This document shows, piece by piece, positions 1-7,292 of a DNA stretch of 14,638 bases; within the stretch, counting starts at the first letter, position 1; the number at the start of each line of letters is the position of its first letter. The notes beneath the pieces were generated by a model, which was given only the letters and a program-made list of their open reading frames with translations, ran no database searches and was not told the DNA's origin. Location of the stretch: positions 1 through 14,638 of the forward strand of contig JAITHH010000023.1 of the NCBI GenBank assembly GCA_031280065.1, written 5' to 3'. The translations under genes were made by a program, and so were the position numbers. Source of the DNA: Treponema sp. GTDB taxonomy: Bacteria; Spirochaetota; Spirochaetia; Treponematales; Breznakiellaceae.

Positions 1-170
1 TTTAACATGACTCCGATGATGGTGAATGCACATTTTATGTAAAATGTAGTATTTTTTTTGAATTTCCTTCGATGTTATTTGTATTATTTTTAGAAACAGT
101 ATTTTTTTTAGAAGACAAATGCGTAATCAGCGGTCCCCTGGCAGCGGAAGCGGGGGGAGTAATGCGGTGT
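1..170. other. AT-rich non-coding stretch with a small inverted repeat
   Basis: The first 120 bases are very AT-rich compared with the rest of the window, and no open frame of useful length is seen. Positions 30-37 and 40-47 form an 8-bp inverted repeat (ACATTTTA / TAAAATGT) with a 2-nt centre, followed by a run of eight T. This could be a weak terminator for a gene to the left or an operator, but the stem is almost all A and T, so neither is secure. At 123-140 lies the core of an interspersed repeat (GTAATCAGCGGT...) that recurs at 541, 1304 and 13879. Confidence 0.4.
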
Positions 171-526
171 GGCGGGCGCGTTTGTTGGCCGCGCACCGCT
201 CAGGCTAAAGCCTTCGCGCAGGTGTGCTAATAGAGGGGCATTACGTGCGCTGCGGCGGGCCGCATTGTTTGGTCAGCGCCCTGGCGGGCACGATTATTGG
301 CCGCGCACCGCTCAGGCTAAAGCCTTCGCGCATTTGTGCTAATAGGGGGGTATTGCGAGCGCTACGGCGGGCCGCATTGTTTGGTCAACGCCCTGGCGGG
401 CGCGTTTGTTGGCCGCGCCCTGCTCAGGCTAAAGCCTTCGCGCATGTGTGATAATAGGGGGTATTACGTGCGCTACGGCGGGCCGCATTGTTTGGTCGAC
501 GCCCTGGCGGGCGCGTTTGTTGGCCG
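171..526. repeat. Tandem array, ~112-bp unit, about 3.2 copies
   Basis: Units begin at about 171, 283, 395 and 506 (periods 112, 112 and 111); the last is truncated after about 20 bases. Units differ by scattered substitutions. Each full unit contains the inverted repeat AGGCTAAAGCCT (202-213, 314-325, 426-437). The arms GCCC / GGGC around TGGC and GCGG / CCGC around the GGCCGCATTG segment could also fold. A period of 112 is not a multiple of three, so the reading frame moves by one in each unit. Short open frames through the array show a similar peptide (GGPHCLV..ALAG) only because each unit restarts it in a new frame. I read it as a non-coding repeat, with function unknown. Confidence 0.85.
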
Positions 527-530
527 TCCT

Positions 531-640
531 TTTCATCCGTGTAATCAGCGGTTCCCTGCAACTGTTTTTTTACCACGGAAAAGGACTTCCTTTCCGTGTC
601 CCTTCTGCGTCTTCCGTGGTTCGGTTTGTTTTAATCAGCG
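531..640. repeat. Interspersed repeat, copy A (left of rubrerythrin)
   Basis: This segment is nearly identical to 1294-1395, in the same orientation. Differences are a few substitutions, one single-base indel (CCC versus CCCC) and a gap of about 7 bases near 598-605. It contains the core GTAATCAGCGGTTCCC, a run of seven T, and an inverted repeat ACCACGGAA (572-580) / TTCCGTGGT (612-620) with GGAA...TTCC pairing nested inside. It resembles the small palindromic repeats scattered between genes in many bacteria. No transposase or open frame lies within it. Confidence 0.8.
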
Positions 641-646
641 CTGCCC

Positions 647-674
647 TTGCGTAAGAACGGAAGCGCAATATAAT
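647..674 (+). promoter_or_regulatory. Probable sigma-70 promoter of the rubrerythrin gene
   Basis: A perfect -10 box TATAAT lies at 669-674, with a -35-like TTGCGT at 647-652 and a 16-bp spacer. The predicted start near 681 would give a leader of about 20 nt. The -35 box sits just past the end of interspersed repeat copy A, so the repeat abuts the promoter. An AAGGAG ribosome site is at 690-695, six bases before the ATG. Confidence 0.65.
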
Positions 675-701
675 AGCAGTACCAATACGAAGGAGAAAAC
701 C

Positions 702-1244
702 ATGAAAGACCTGAAAGGTTCAAAGACCGAGGCGAACCTGGCCGCCGCATTTGCTGGGGAATCCCAGGCGCGGAACAAGTACACCTATTATGCGTCCAAG
801 GCGGAGAAGGACGGCTACCATCAGATAGCCGCCCTGTTCCGGGAAAGCGCGGAGAATGAAAAGGAGCACGCGAAGATATGGTTCAACCTGCTCCATGGCG
901 ATGAGATACCCGGCACCCCGGACAATCTCAAAGACGCGGCGGCGGGAGAAAATCATGAGTGGACCGATATGTACCCCGGCTTTGCCCGGACCGCCGAGGA
1001 AGAAGGCTTCGGCCATATCGCCGCGCTGTTCAAAATGGTGGGGGCCATCGAAAAGGAACATGAGGAGCGCTACCGCAAACTCCTGGCCAATATTGAGCAG
1101 GGCATTGTCTTCTCCCGCGAGGGAGACGCGATCTGGCAGTGTGCCAACTGCGGCCACATTGCGGCAGGCAAAAATGCGCCGGAACAATGCCCGGTCTGCA
1201 GGCATCCCCGCAGCTATTTCCTCCTCAAGGCGGAGAACTACTAA
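702..1244 (+). CDS. rbr: Rubrerythrin (diiron peroxidase with rubredoxin-like domain)
   Basis: The 180-residue product is a cytoplasmic non-haem iron protein. By family knowledge it reduces hydrogen peroxide to water with electrons from rubredoxin or NADH-linked carriers and protects anaerobes from oxidative stress. Residues 1-135 form the ferritin-like four-helix bundle. Visible candidate diiron ligands are E20, the E53-x-x-H56 pair, an acidic cluster E99-E101, and the E117-x-x-H120 pair. The C-terminal rubredoxin-like iron centre has C147-x2-C150 and C163-x2-C166. Length and domain order match a complete classical rubrerythrin. I chose this ATG because AAGGAG lies six bases upstream and homology starts here. 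The open frame continues back to 336, but only through repeats. The gene stands alone, convergent with mutS, and is bracketed by two direct repeats. Confidence 0.95.
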   Translation: MKDLKGSKTEANLAAAFAGESQARNKYTYYASKAEKDGYHQIAALFRESAENEKEHAKIWFNLLHGDEIPGTPDNLKDAAAGENHEWTDMYPGFARTAEEEGFGHIAALFKMVGAIEKEHEERYRKLLANIEQGIVFSREGDAIWQCANCGHIAAGKNAPEQCPVCRHPRSYFLLKAENY

Positions 1245-1293
1245 ACGCGGCCAGGGAAACGCTGATGCTGTTTCTACTCATCTGCGGTATCCG

Positions 1294-1395
1294 TTTCATC
1301 AGTGTAATCAGCGGTTCCCCTGCAACTGTTTTTTTACCACGGAAAAGGACTTCCTTTCCGCGTCTCTTCCGTGGTTCGGTTTGGTTTAATCTGCG
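1294..1395. repeat. Interspersed repeat, copy B (between rubrerythrin and mutS)
   Basis: Direct repeat of the 531-640 element, containing the core at 1304-1320 and the inverted arms ACCACGGAA (1336-1344) / TTCCGTGGT (1367-1375). It fills most of the 180-bp gap between the convergent rubrerythrin and mutS genes. A hairpin in this place could end transcription from either side, but the T run precedes the hairpin on the plus strand and no U-tract follows on either strand. It is therefore not a standard intrinsic terminator. Confidence 0.8.
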
Positions 1396-1424
1396 CTTCA
1401 CGAGGGCAGCGCATCGCCCCCCGC

Positions 1425-4088
1425 TCAACTGTCAAACAGAGAAGGGCCGGGGGGGATGGCTTTAATGGACCGGGACGGTTTAGGAGCCGATGACAGCAGT
1501 TTCTTCCAGGCGCAGATGCGGTTCAGGGCTTCGAGCGGAGTCATCCGGTCGGGATTCAGGGACATCAAATCTTCCAGGAAGGCGTAGCGGCGGTCGAAGG
1601 GGACCGGAGAAGCCCCGGAACCCTGGCAGGCAGGAGACTCCAGTTCCGAAATCCCCGGCGGGACCGCGCCGCTTTGAAGCGTCCGTTCGTTGAACTTGAG
1701 CCGCTGGAGAATACGTTCCGCGCGGTTCAGCACCGCTTCGGGCAGCCCTGCCAGGCGGGCCGCATGGATGCCGTAGGAATCTTCCGCGGGGCCCTCCTGG
1801 AGCTTCCGCAGGAAGTGAATCTCGCCGCCCTGATCCCGCACCTCCATAGAACGGTTTGCCATGCGGGGATGGCTGATCATCGCAAGCTCATGGTAGTGGG
1901 TCGCAAAGAGCGTCCGGCAGCGCAGGTGTTCCAGCAGTTCCTCGGTTACCGCCCAGGCAATAGAGAGCCCGTCGTTGGTCCCCGTTCCCCGGCCCACCTC
2001 GTCCATGATCACCAGGCTCCGGGCGGTGGCCGTGTGGAGGATATACGCCGTCTCGTTCATCTCCATGAGGAAGGTTGATTCTCCCCGCGCCAGGTTGTCC
2101 GATGCGCCGACCCGGCAGTAGACGCGGTCCACCAGCCCTATCTGCGCCTCACGGGCGGGGACAAAGCTCCCCATCTGGGCCAGCAGGGTGATGAGCGCCG
2201 TCTGGCGGAGATAGGTGGACTTTCCTGCCATGTTGGGGCCGGTGATCAGGGCGAAGCCCACCCCCTGCTCGTCCAGAATCGTGTCGTTCGGGATGAATTC
2301 CCCCGGCGGCAGATGGACCTCCACCACGGGGTGCCGCCCCTCCAGGATACGCAGGCGGTTCTCTTCGTCCACCTGGGGCCGGACCCAGCCCCGGATCGTT
2401 GCGGCTCTGGCCAGGGCCTGGGCCGTATCCATCTCCGCGACACGCCGGGCTGCGGAGGCCAATTCCGCCAGCAGGCCCTTGGCCTTGTCCCGGATTTCCA
2501 GAAAGAGCTTGCGCTCCAGCTCGATGATCCGGTCTGACGCCCCGTTGATGTCCGCTTCCAGGCCCGCCAGCCGGTCGGTGGTAAAGCGCTCCCCGCCGGC
2601 CAAACCCTGCCGGCGGATAAAATACGGGGGAACCTTGGCAAGATGGGGCGAAGCAACCTCAAAATAGTACCCGATAAGCCGGTTGTACTTGATCTTGAGG
2701 GTAAGAATACCCGTATTCTGCCGTTCATCTTCCAGGTAGTCTTCCAGCAACTGCCGCCCGTTGTCCTTGAGCCTTCGCAATTCATCAAGGGGGACGTAGA
2801 ACCGCTCCCGGATAAGGTTCCCCTCGGTCAAGAGGATCGGCGGATCTTCCGCCAGCCCCTGTTCCAGAATGTCCCGCAGTTCCATGAGCCGGGTTATGCC
2901 CCGCAGGTCAAGGGAAGCGGCGGCGGCGTCCTCGTAGTACCCCGCGAGGTCACGGGTCTGTACCTCCAGCGCGTCCAGCAGCCCCAGGGCGTTCTTGATA
3001 GCGGCCAGGTCCTTGCCGTTGGCCCGGTCCATGGCAAGCCGGGAACAGAGCCGCTCCATATCCGGCATCTTCCCCAGCAGCTCGCGCAGTACGCCCAGCC
3101 GCGCCTGATCCCGGTACAGAAGCTCCACCATATCAAGCCGCCGGCTGATCCGCGCCGTATCGCGCAGGGGGTGGAGGACCCGCCATCTGAGGAAACGCCG
3201 CCCCATCCCGGTTCTGGTCTCATCCATCACTTCCAGCAGGGAATATTGCTCGTCCCCGTCCCTGATGTTCCTGACCAGTTCGAGGTTCCGCTGGGAGGAC
3301 TCGTCGATGCCCACGAATTCGCTGTCCCCGTAGACGGTGATGGAACGCACATGGGGGATGAGGGACCGGGCCGTATCGTCCAGGTAGTCTAAGAGGGCTC
3401 CGGCGGCCAGTATCTCCGGCGAGTCCGCGTTCAGGCCGAAACCCCGCAGCCCTGCCGTGCCGAACTGCTGTTCCAGCCGATCCCTGCCCCGGCCCCCGTC
3501 AAAGAGCCAGTCCGCCCAGCGGTTCACCACCAGACCCGTACGTCCGATAACCGCCGAGGCGATAAGGGGGGATTCCTCCAGCAGGGATTCCTGCACCACG
3601 ATCTCCCGTATCTGGAGCCGTTCCAATTCCAGCCGCAGCCGTTCCAGCCCGCCCTCCAGGGGGAAGCTCGTGGCGTTGAACTCGCCGGTGGATATGTCGA
3701 GGTAGGCAAAGGAGAGCGTCCTGAGCGTTGACGCCAGGGCCGCCAGGTAATTGGCGCTCCCCTTTTCAAGGAAGTCCTCGTCCACCGTTGTGCCGGGGGT
3801 AACCACCTCCACCACCTGGCGCTCTATCACCCCCCGGCCCCTGGGCTCGGAAAGCTGCTCGCAGATCGCTACCTTTTTGCCGCATCTGAGGAGCCGGGCG
3901 ATATACGAACGCGCCGCGTGGAAGGGAACCCCGCACATGGGGAGCCCGTTCCGGTTGGTGAGGGTGAGATTCAGCAGGGCGGATACTTCAATGGCGTCAT
4001 CGGAAAACATTTCGTAGAAGTCGCCCAAGCGGAAGAACAGTACCTCGTTCTGGTGTTCGTGTTTTATCCGCCGGTACTGATCCAGCAT
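1425..4088 (-). CDS. mutS: DNA mismatch repair ATPase MutS
   Basis: MutS recognises base mismatches and small loops and recruits MutL. The product is 887 residues from the first ATG, a normal length for the family. The N-terminal mismatch-binding domain has the Phe-x-Glu motif (F24-Y25-E26). Residues of about 120-600 cover the connector, lever and clamp domains. The ATPase has Walker A at 617-625 (GPNMAGKST) and Walker B at about 693-707, with D696-E697. This stretch reads GRGTGTNDG where many MutS have GRGTSTYDG. A helix-turn-helix region (SYGIHAARLAGLPEAVL) begins near residue 771, and a C-terminal dimer/tetramer segment follows. The first ATG corresponds to the Met inside the usual TPMMxQY motif, so the real protein probably begins 8-9 codons upstream at a non-standard start (see the ribosome-site entry). 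It is the last gene of the minus-strand block, 69 nt or more after skp. Confidence 0.95.
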   Translation of the reverse strand: MLDQYRRIKHEHQNEVLFFRLGDFYEMFSDDAIEVSALLNLTLTNRNGLPMCGVPFHAARSYIARLLRCGKKVAICEQLSEPRGRGVIERQVVEVVTPGTTVDEDFLEKGSANYLAALASTLRTLSFAYLDISTGEFNATSFPLEGGLERLRLELERLQIREIVVQESLLEESPLIASAVIGRTGLVVNRWADWLFDGGRGRDRLEQQFGTAGLRGFGLNADSPEILAAGALLDYLDDTARSLIPHVRSITVYGDSEFVGIDESSQRNLELVRNIRDGDEQYSLLEVMDETRTGMGRRFLRWRVLHPLRDTARISRRLDMVELLYRDQARLGVLRELLGKMPDMERLCSRLAMDRANGKDLAAIKNALGLLDALEVQTRDLAGYYEDAAAASLDLRGITRLMELRDILEQGLAEDPPILLTEGNLIRERFYVPLDELRRLKDNGRQLLEDYLEDERQNTGILTLKIKYNRLIGYYFEVASPHLAKVPPYFIRRQGLAGGERFTTDRLAGLEADINGASDRIIELERKLFLEIRDKAKGLLAELASAARRVAEMDTAQALARAATIRGWVRPQVDEENRLRILEGRHPVVEVHLPPGEFIPNDTILDEQGVGFALITGPNMAGKSTYLRQTALITLLAQMGSFVPAREAQIGLVDRVYCRVGASDNLARGESTFLMEMNETAYILHTATARSLVIMDEVGRGTGTNDGLSIAWAVTEELLEHLRCRTLFATHYHELAMISHPRMANRSMEVRDQGGEIHFLRKLQEGPAEDSYGIHAARLAGLPEAVLNRAERILQRLKFNERTLQSGAVPPGISELESPACQGSGASPVPFDRRYAFLEDLMSLNPDRMTPLEALNRICAWKKLLSSAPKPSRSIKAIPPGPSLFDS

Positions 4089-4098
4089 CGGGCTTGAT

Positions 4099-4124
4099 TC
4101 AGGAGCGTTGATGATTCCTCCTTA
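4099..4124 (-). promoter_or_regulatory. mutS ribosome-binding site lacking a standard start codon
   Basis: On the minus strand a perfect AAGGAGG occupies 4123-4117. The mutS frame upstream of the ATG at 4088 reads TAA GGA GGA ATC ATC AAC GCT CCT GAA TCA AGC CCG ATG. The in-frame stop is at 4124-4122, and no ATG, GTG or TTG lies between it and the ATG. That ATG is 28 nt from the Shine-Dalgarno sequence, too far for normal initiation. The ATC codons at 4115 and 4112 are 1 and 4 nt away. In addition, AGGAG of the Shine-Dalgarno sequence can pair with CTCCT at 4105-4101, which would hide it in a small hairpin. Either mutS uses an AUC start, or an ATG was lost, or the base call is wrong. Confidence 0.6.
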
Positions 4125-4130
4125 CGCAAG

Positions 4131-4147
4131 GGCGCGGCTCCCGCGCC
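4131..4147 (-). other. GC-rich hairpin between skp and mutS
   Basis: GGCGCGG (4131-4137) and CCGCGCC (4141-4147) form a perfect 7-bp stem with a 3-nt loop. It lies just upstream of the mutS Shine-Dalgarno sequence in the skp-mutS transcript. Further GC-rich, partly complementary sequence follows toward skp. No U-tract follows on the minus strand, so it is more likely an intercistronic mRNA structure that tunes mutS expression or mRNA stability than a terminator. Confidence 0.45.
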
Positions 4148-4185
4148 AGCGCGGCCCTGCGCCAGCCCCTCACGCCGGGCGCGTT

Positions 4186-4716
4186 TTAGCGTCCCGCTTT
4201 GTTTAACAGATTGGTAATCAGCTTATCGGTAATGTCTACCGTCGGGCTGTACCAGAGTATACCGGTATTCTCTTTTAAGTTCAGCACGATGCTGTAGCCC
4301 TCCCGCTCCGCGATAGCGCGTATTTCACGGTACACCTGCTCCAAAAACGAGTCCGACTGCGACAGCCGGTTCCGCTGGGCGGTGAGTTCCGCGGTCTTGA
4401 CGCTGTAATACTCCCGCAGGTACTCGGTCTTCCGGCTGATCTCGCTGTCCAGCCGTAACGAGCGCTCCCGGTCTCCCGTAGCATCGGCATTCAACTGGCT
4501 GTTCTTGAGGTCCTGAATCTCCGCCGTCATCCGGTCGATTTCCGCCTGCACCTTCGCGCTGCGCTCCTCCAGTTCCCGCACGGCCCGTGAATCCCGGAAA
4601 AACGCCGCGTATACCCTGGGCAGGTCCACCACCGCAAACCGGGTAAGCTGCTGGGCCCGAAGGGGCGCCAATAAAACAACCGCCAAAAGCGCCGCCGCCG
4701 CGTAACGCCTGTTCAT
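4186..4716 (-). CDS. skp: Skp/OmpH-family periplasmic chaperone
   Basis: The 176-residue protein has an N-terminal signal peptide: basic MNRR, then a hydrophobic A/L/V stretch to about residue 18, with likely cleavage near A21. A short beta segment follows (FAVVDLPRVY, 27-36). A long Lys/Arg/Glu-rich coiled coil runs from about 44 to 136, and the tail at 140-170 holds a YSPTVDITD segment typical of OmpH proteins. By family knowledge it binds unfolded outer-membrane proteins in the periplasm and delivers them to BamA. I prefer the ATG at 4716, which has an AGGCGG-like site close before it, over the GTG at 4722. The start lies 9 nt after the bamA stop, suggesting translational coupling. The family is clear, but the exact partner range is inferred. 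Confidence 0.9.
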   Translation of the reverse strand: MNRRYAAAALLAVVLLAPLRAQQLTRFAVVDLPRVYAAFFRDSRAVRELEERSAKVQAEIDRMTAEIQDLKNSQLNADATGDRERSLRLDSEISRKTEYLREYYSVKTAELTAQRNRLSQSDSFLEQVYREIRAIAEREGYSIVLNLKENTGILWYSPTVDITDKLITNLLNKAGR

Positions 4717-4725
4717 ACACACCGC

Positions 4726-7230
4726 CTAGTACGTGGACATATTAAAGGACAGCACAAAGTCAATCCCCGAACCATCTCTGTCGTCCGCCCCCAGGGTGCC
4801 CGTCACCAATTCAGGCTTCCCATCTTTCGTTATGAAGCGCTTGGCAAAGATGAAACGCAGGGGGAACTGAGGAATACTGAACCGGAGTCCCGCCCCGAAA
4901 CTGTACAGCATATCCTCTTCCTCGAAAGCCGTAAAAAGCTCTTGGGGCGTATCCTTCTTGGCCGCCGCGTCAAAGAAGAAGTCCAGGGCAAGCATGTTCG
5001 GCACAATGGGGAAGCGTATCTCCGCCCAGTTTTCCCACAGGGCCAGGCCCCGGTTGATGCGCTCGCTGGTCCAGCCCCGGCCCACAAACATACCGTCCAC
5101 CGACAGTTTGTTCGCCGCCTCGATCTTGGGCGCGTCAAAGCCCGGCTGGGGGAAGATAAAGGACAGCCCCGAATGAATCCCAAATACCGCCTTGAGATTA
5201 TACGTGTCGCCGATGGGGAGGGAAAAGAGGGTAAAGAACCACTCGGCCTTGGTATCGGTCCTCGTGTAATGCTCCCGCTCAATGGGAAGAATTCCATACC
5301 AGCCGAAGCGCTGAACCGCGTAATAGCCTTTGGAAGGATCATAGTACAGATCCCGCTGATCCAGCGAGAGGCTCGTGTAGAAGGAGAGGGCCGGAACCCA
5401 GGTCTTGACCCCCTCCCGCAGGACCGGATCAAAAGGCCGCCAGAGATTCGGGTCGTATTCGTTGAATATCCAGCCGAGACGGATGCCTCCGCCCAGGCCC
5501 AGGTTTCCCGCGGGCGTGGACCAGCGGTAGCCGGTGGAGAAACCCAGGGACAGGCCGAACTGATCGTAGGGCATCAGGTATTCGTCGGGGGGCTGCTTGC
5601 CCGCCGTATTGTAATCGTCCCAGGTGTAAAAGCCGTCCGGCCAGGCGTATACCTCATCGCCGTTAAACAGGGGCCCGAAATTCCCGTTGTTCATGGACGC
5701 CAGCCGCTTTTGATGCCGGAAGGTAAAGTCAAAGCCCCCGGACAGGGGCAGGCCGAACAGCCAGTTCTGCACGTACTCCACGGTAACGGTCTGGGTGTCC
5801 GGCGACGCGTTCACATCCACCCCAAAGCGGTTGCCGTAGCCCAGGAAGTTCCGGTCGCTGAATTTCACCAGCCCCGAAATGGGGAAGGCGTTGGGATCGG
5901 CGCTGCCGGAAAAGGTAACGCCCAGTTGAATATCCGTGGTGGGCTGTTCTTCCAGGTTGAAAAACAGTTCCATGAGGCCGTCGGCGCTGCCCGGCTGAAT
6001 ATCGGGGATCACGCTGGAAAAATACTGGAGGTTCATCAGGTTGCGCCAGCCTTCCATGAGCTTGTTCTTGGAAAAGATGTCGCCCGGCTCCAGGGGAATC
6101 TCCCGCAGGATGACCTGCTCCTTGGTCTTGCTGTTCCCCACGATCTTGATGCTTTCGATATGGGCCCTGCTCCGCTCCACGATGACGATATGGTACGACA
6201 GCACCCCCGTGTCGCGGTCACGGGTCTCCTGGGGGTCTATCGCGTTGTTGATATAGCCGCTGTCCGAGTAGTGATCCGCCACCCGCTGGAGGTCCGCCTC
6301 CAGCCGCCGGGCGTTCACCACGGCCCCTTCCTTGGAGTAAACGAGCTGCGTCAGTTCCTGGGTGGTGAAGATACGGTTCCCCTCAAAGGTTGCGCCCCCA
6401 AAGGTATAAAGCCGCCCCTCGGTGATACGGAAGGTGATGATCAGACTGGCGCCGCCCCGCCCGTCTTTCTCGTCGTTGATCCGTTCCTCCGGGATGACTT
6501 CCGCGTCGACATAGCCCCGGTCAAGGTAATAACGGAGGACTTTCTCCCGGTCGGCGATCAGCTTGGCCCGCTGGAAGGCCCCGTCGTTCAAGAGCCCCTT
6601 GGCCTTGAGGCTCAACTGGCCCATGAGCGTCCGGGAAGAGAAGGCGCTGTTTCCCTCAAAACTGATCGCCTCGATGATCACCTTGTCGCCTTCCTCGATG
6701 ACAAAGGTGATGTCCATGCCGCCGTTGGCGTTCAGCCGGGACTCGGAGCTGACCTTCACCTGGGGATAGCCCTTTTCCTGGTACTTGTTGACGACGGCCG
6801 TCTCGTCCAGGCGGATTTTGGTCTGGTTCACCACGTCGTTGACTTTGAGCGTAACCGCCGAGAGGAGTTCACTCCGGCGGATGCCGCTGTTGCCCCGGAA
6901 TTCGATACGGGACACCACGGGCTTTTCCACCACCCGGAAGCGGAGAATCACCCCGCTGCCCAGCGTGTCCGCGGGCACGGCGCTCAAGGTCAGGCTGTCG
7001 AAATAGTCCAGGGCGTAGAGTTTGCCGGTCAGTTCGTGGTACACATCGTCGTTGAAGGGCCGGCTGATAAAGGGCCCGGTAATTCCTTCCAAATCGGCGT
7101 TTTTGACGTTCTTGAGGCCGTCAAAGATAATATCCCGAACCGGTTTATCCTGATACCACTCCCCGCTCTGCTGGGCAAACCCAAACCCTGTTACCGCGCA
7201 TAAACACACCGCTATCCAAACAACGCGCAT
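4726..7230 (-). CDS. bamA: Outer-membrane protein assembly factor BamA (Omp85 family)
   Basis: The 834-residue protein has a signal peptide (1 to about 19, ending FGFAQ) and five POTRA domains at roughly 30-104, 105-181, 182-272, 273-353 and 355-429. A C-terminal 16-strand-type beta-barrel spans about 431-834. It is the core subunit that folds and inserts beta-barrel proteins into the outer membrane. The loop motif that reads V/I-R-G-F/Y in most BamA proteins appears here as G717-R-G-W720, with the Arg kept. The last residue is Tyr in place of the usual Phe, after an alternating hydrophobic strand. I chose this start because GAGGGAG lies a few bases upstream and a signal peptide follows. The open frame extends 62 codons further, but only into the end of tamB. 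It sits between tamB and skp, as expected for an envelope-assembly operon. Confidence 0.95.
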   Translation of the reverse strand: MRVVWIAVCLCAVTGFGFAQQSGEWYQDKPVRDIIFDGLKNVKNADLEGITGPFISRPFNDDVYHELTGKLYALDYFDSLTLSAVPADTLGSGVILRFRVVEKPVVSRIEFRGNSGIRRSELLSAVTLKVNDVVNQTKIRLDETAVVNKYQEKGYPQVKVSSESRLNANGGMDITFVIEEGDKVIIEAISFEGNSAFSSRTLMGQLSLKAKGLLNDGAFQRAKLIADREKVLRYYLDRGYVDAEVIPEERINDEKDGRGGASLIITFRITEGRLYTFGGATFEGNRIFTTQELTQLVYSKEGAVVNARRLEADLQRVADHYSDSGYINNAIDPQETRDRDTGVLSYHIVIVERSRAHIESIKIVGNSKTKEQVILREIPLEPGDIFSKNKLMEGWRNLMNLQYFSSVIPDIQPGSADGLMELFFNLEEQPTTDIQLGVTFSGSADPNAFPISGLVKFSDRNFLGYGNRFGVDVNASPDTQTVTVEYVQNWLFGLPLSGGFDFTFRHQKRLASMNNGNFGPLFNGDEVYAWPDGFYTWDDYNTAGKQPPDEYLMPYDQFGLSLGFSTGYRWSTPAGNLGLGGGIRLGWIFNEYDPNLWRPFDPVLREGVKTWVPALSFYTSLSLDQRDLYYDPSKGYYAVQRFGWYGILPIEREHYTRTDTKAEWFFTLFSLPIGDTYNLKAVFGIHSGLSFIFPQPGFDAPKIEAANKLSVDGMFVGRGWTSERINRGLALWENWAEIRFPIVPNMLALDFFFDAAAKKDTPQELFTAFEEEDMLYSFGAGLRFSIPQFPLRFIFAKRFITKDGKPELVTGTLGADDRDGSGIDFVLSFNMSTY

Positions 7231-7259
7231 TGAAACTCCCTCTTTATTTTTGCTATGCT

Positions 7260-7292
7260 CCCCATTCCCGCTCCGCCCGCCCCCCGCGCCCC
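7260..7292 (-). other. Candidate G-quadruplex in the tamB-bamA spacer
   Basis: On the minus (coding) strand this 33-nt stretch has five G-runs of 4, 6, 3, 3 and 4, with loops of 3, 1, 6 and 3 nt. It begins at the last base of the tamB stop codon and ends about 29 nt before the bamA start. It meets the usual G3+N1-7 rule and would be present in the mRNA ahead of the bamA ribosome site. Folding is inferred from the pattern only. Confidence 0.5.

Noticed and set aside
30..60. Hairpin plus T run as an intrinsic terminator
   Set aside because: The stem is almost entirely A-T with a 2-nt loop, and no gene end is visible to its left. It is kept only as an inverted repeat.
171..526. CRISPR-like array
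   Set aside because: The units are contiguous tandem copies of about 112 bp with no unique spacers, and no cas genes are nearby.
643..655. 13-nt match GCCCTTGCGTAAG also found on the minus strand at 4133-4121
   Set aside because: A match of this length is expected by chance about once or more in a window this size, and the flanks do not match.
336..701. N-terminal extension of the rubrerythrin open frame
   Set aside because: It passes through the tandem array and the interspersed repeat and overlaps the promoter. The ATG at 702 has its own ribosome site and matches the family start.
4942..7203. Long plus-strand open frame of about 750 codons opposite bamA
   Set aside because: It is a shadow of bamA on the other strand. 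It has low-complexity composition, no ribosome site and no recognisable domain.
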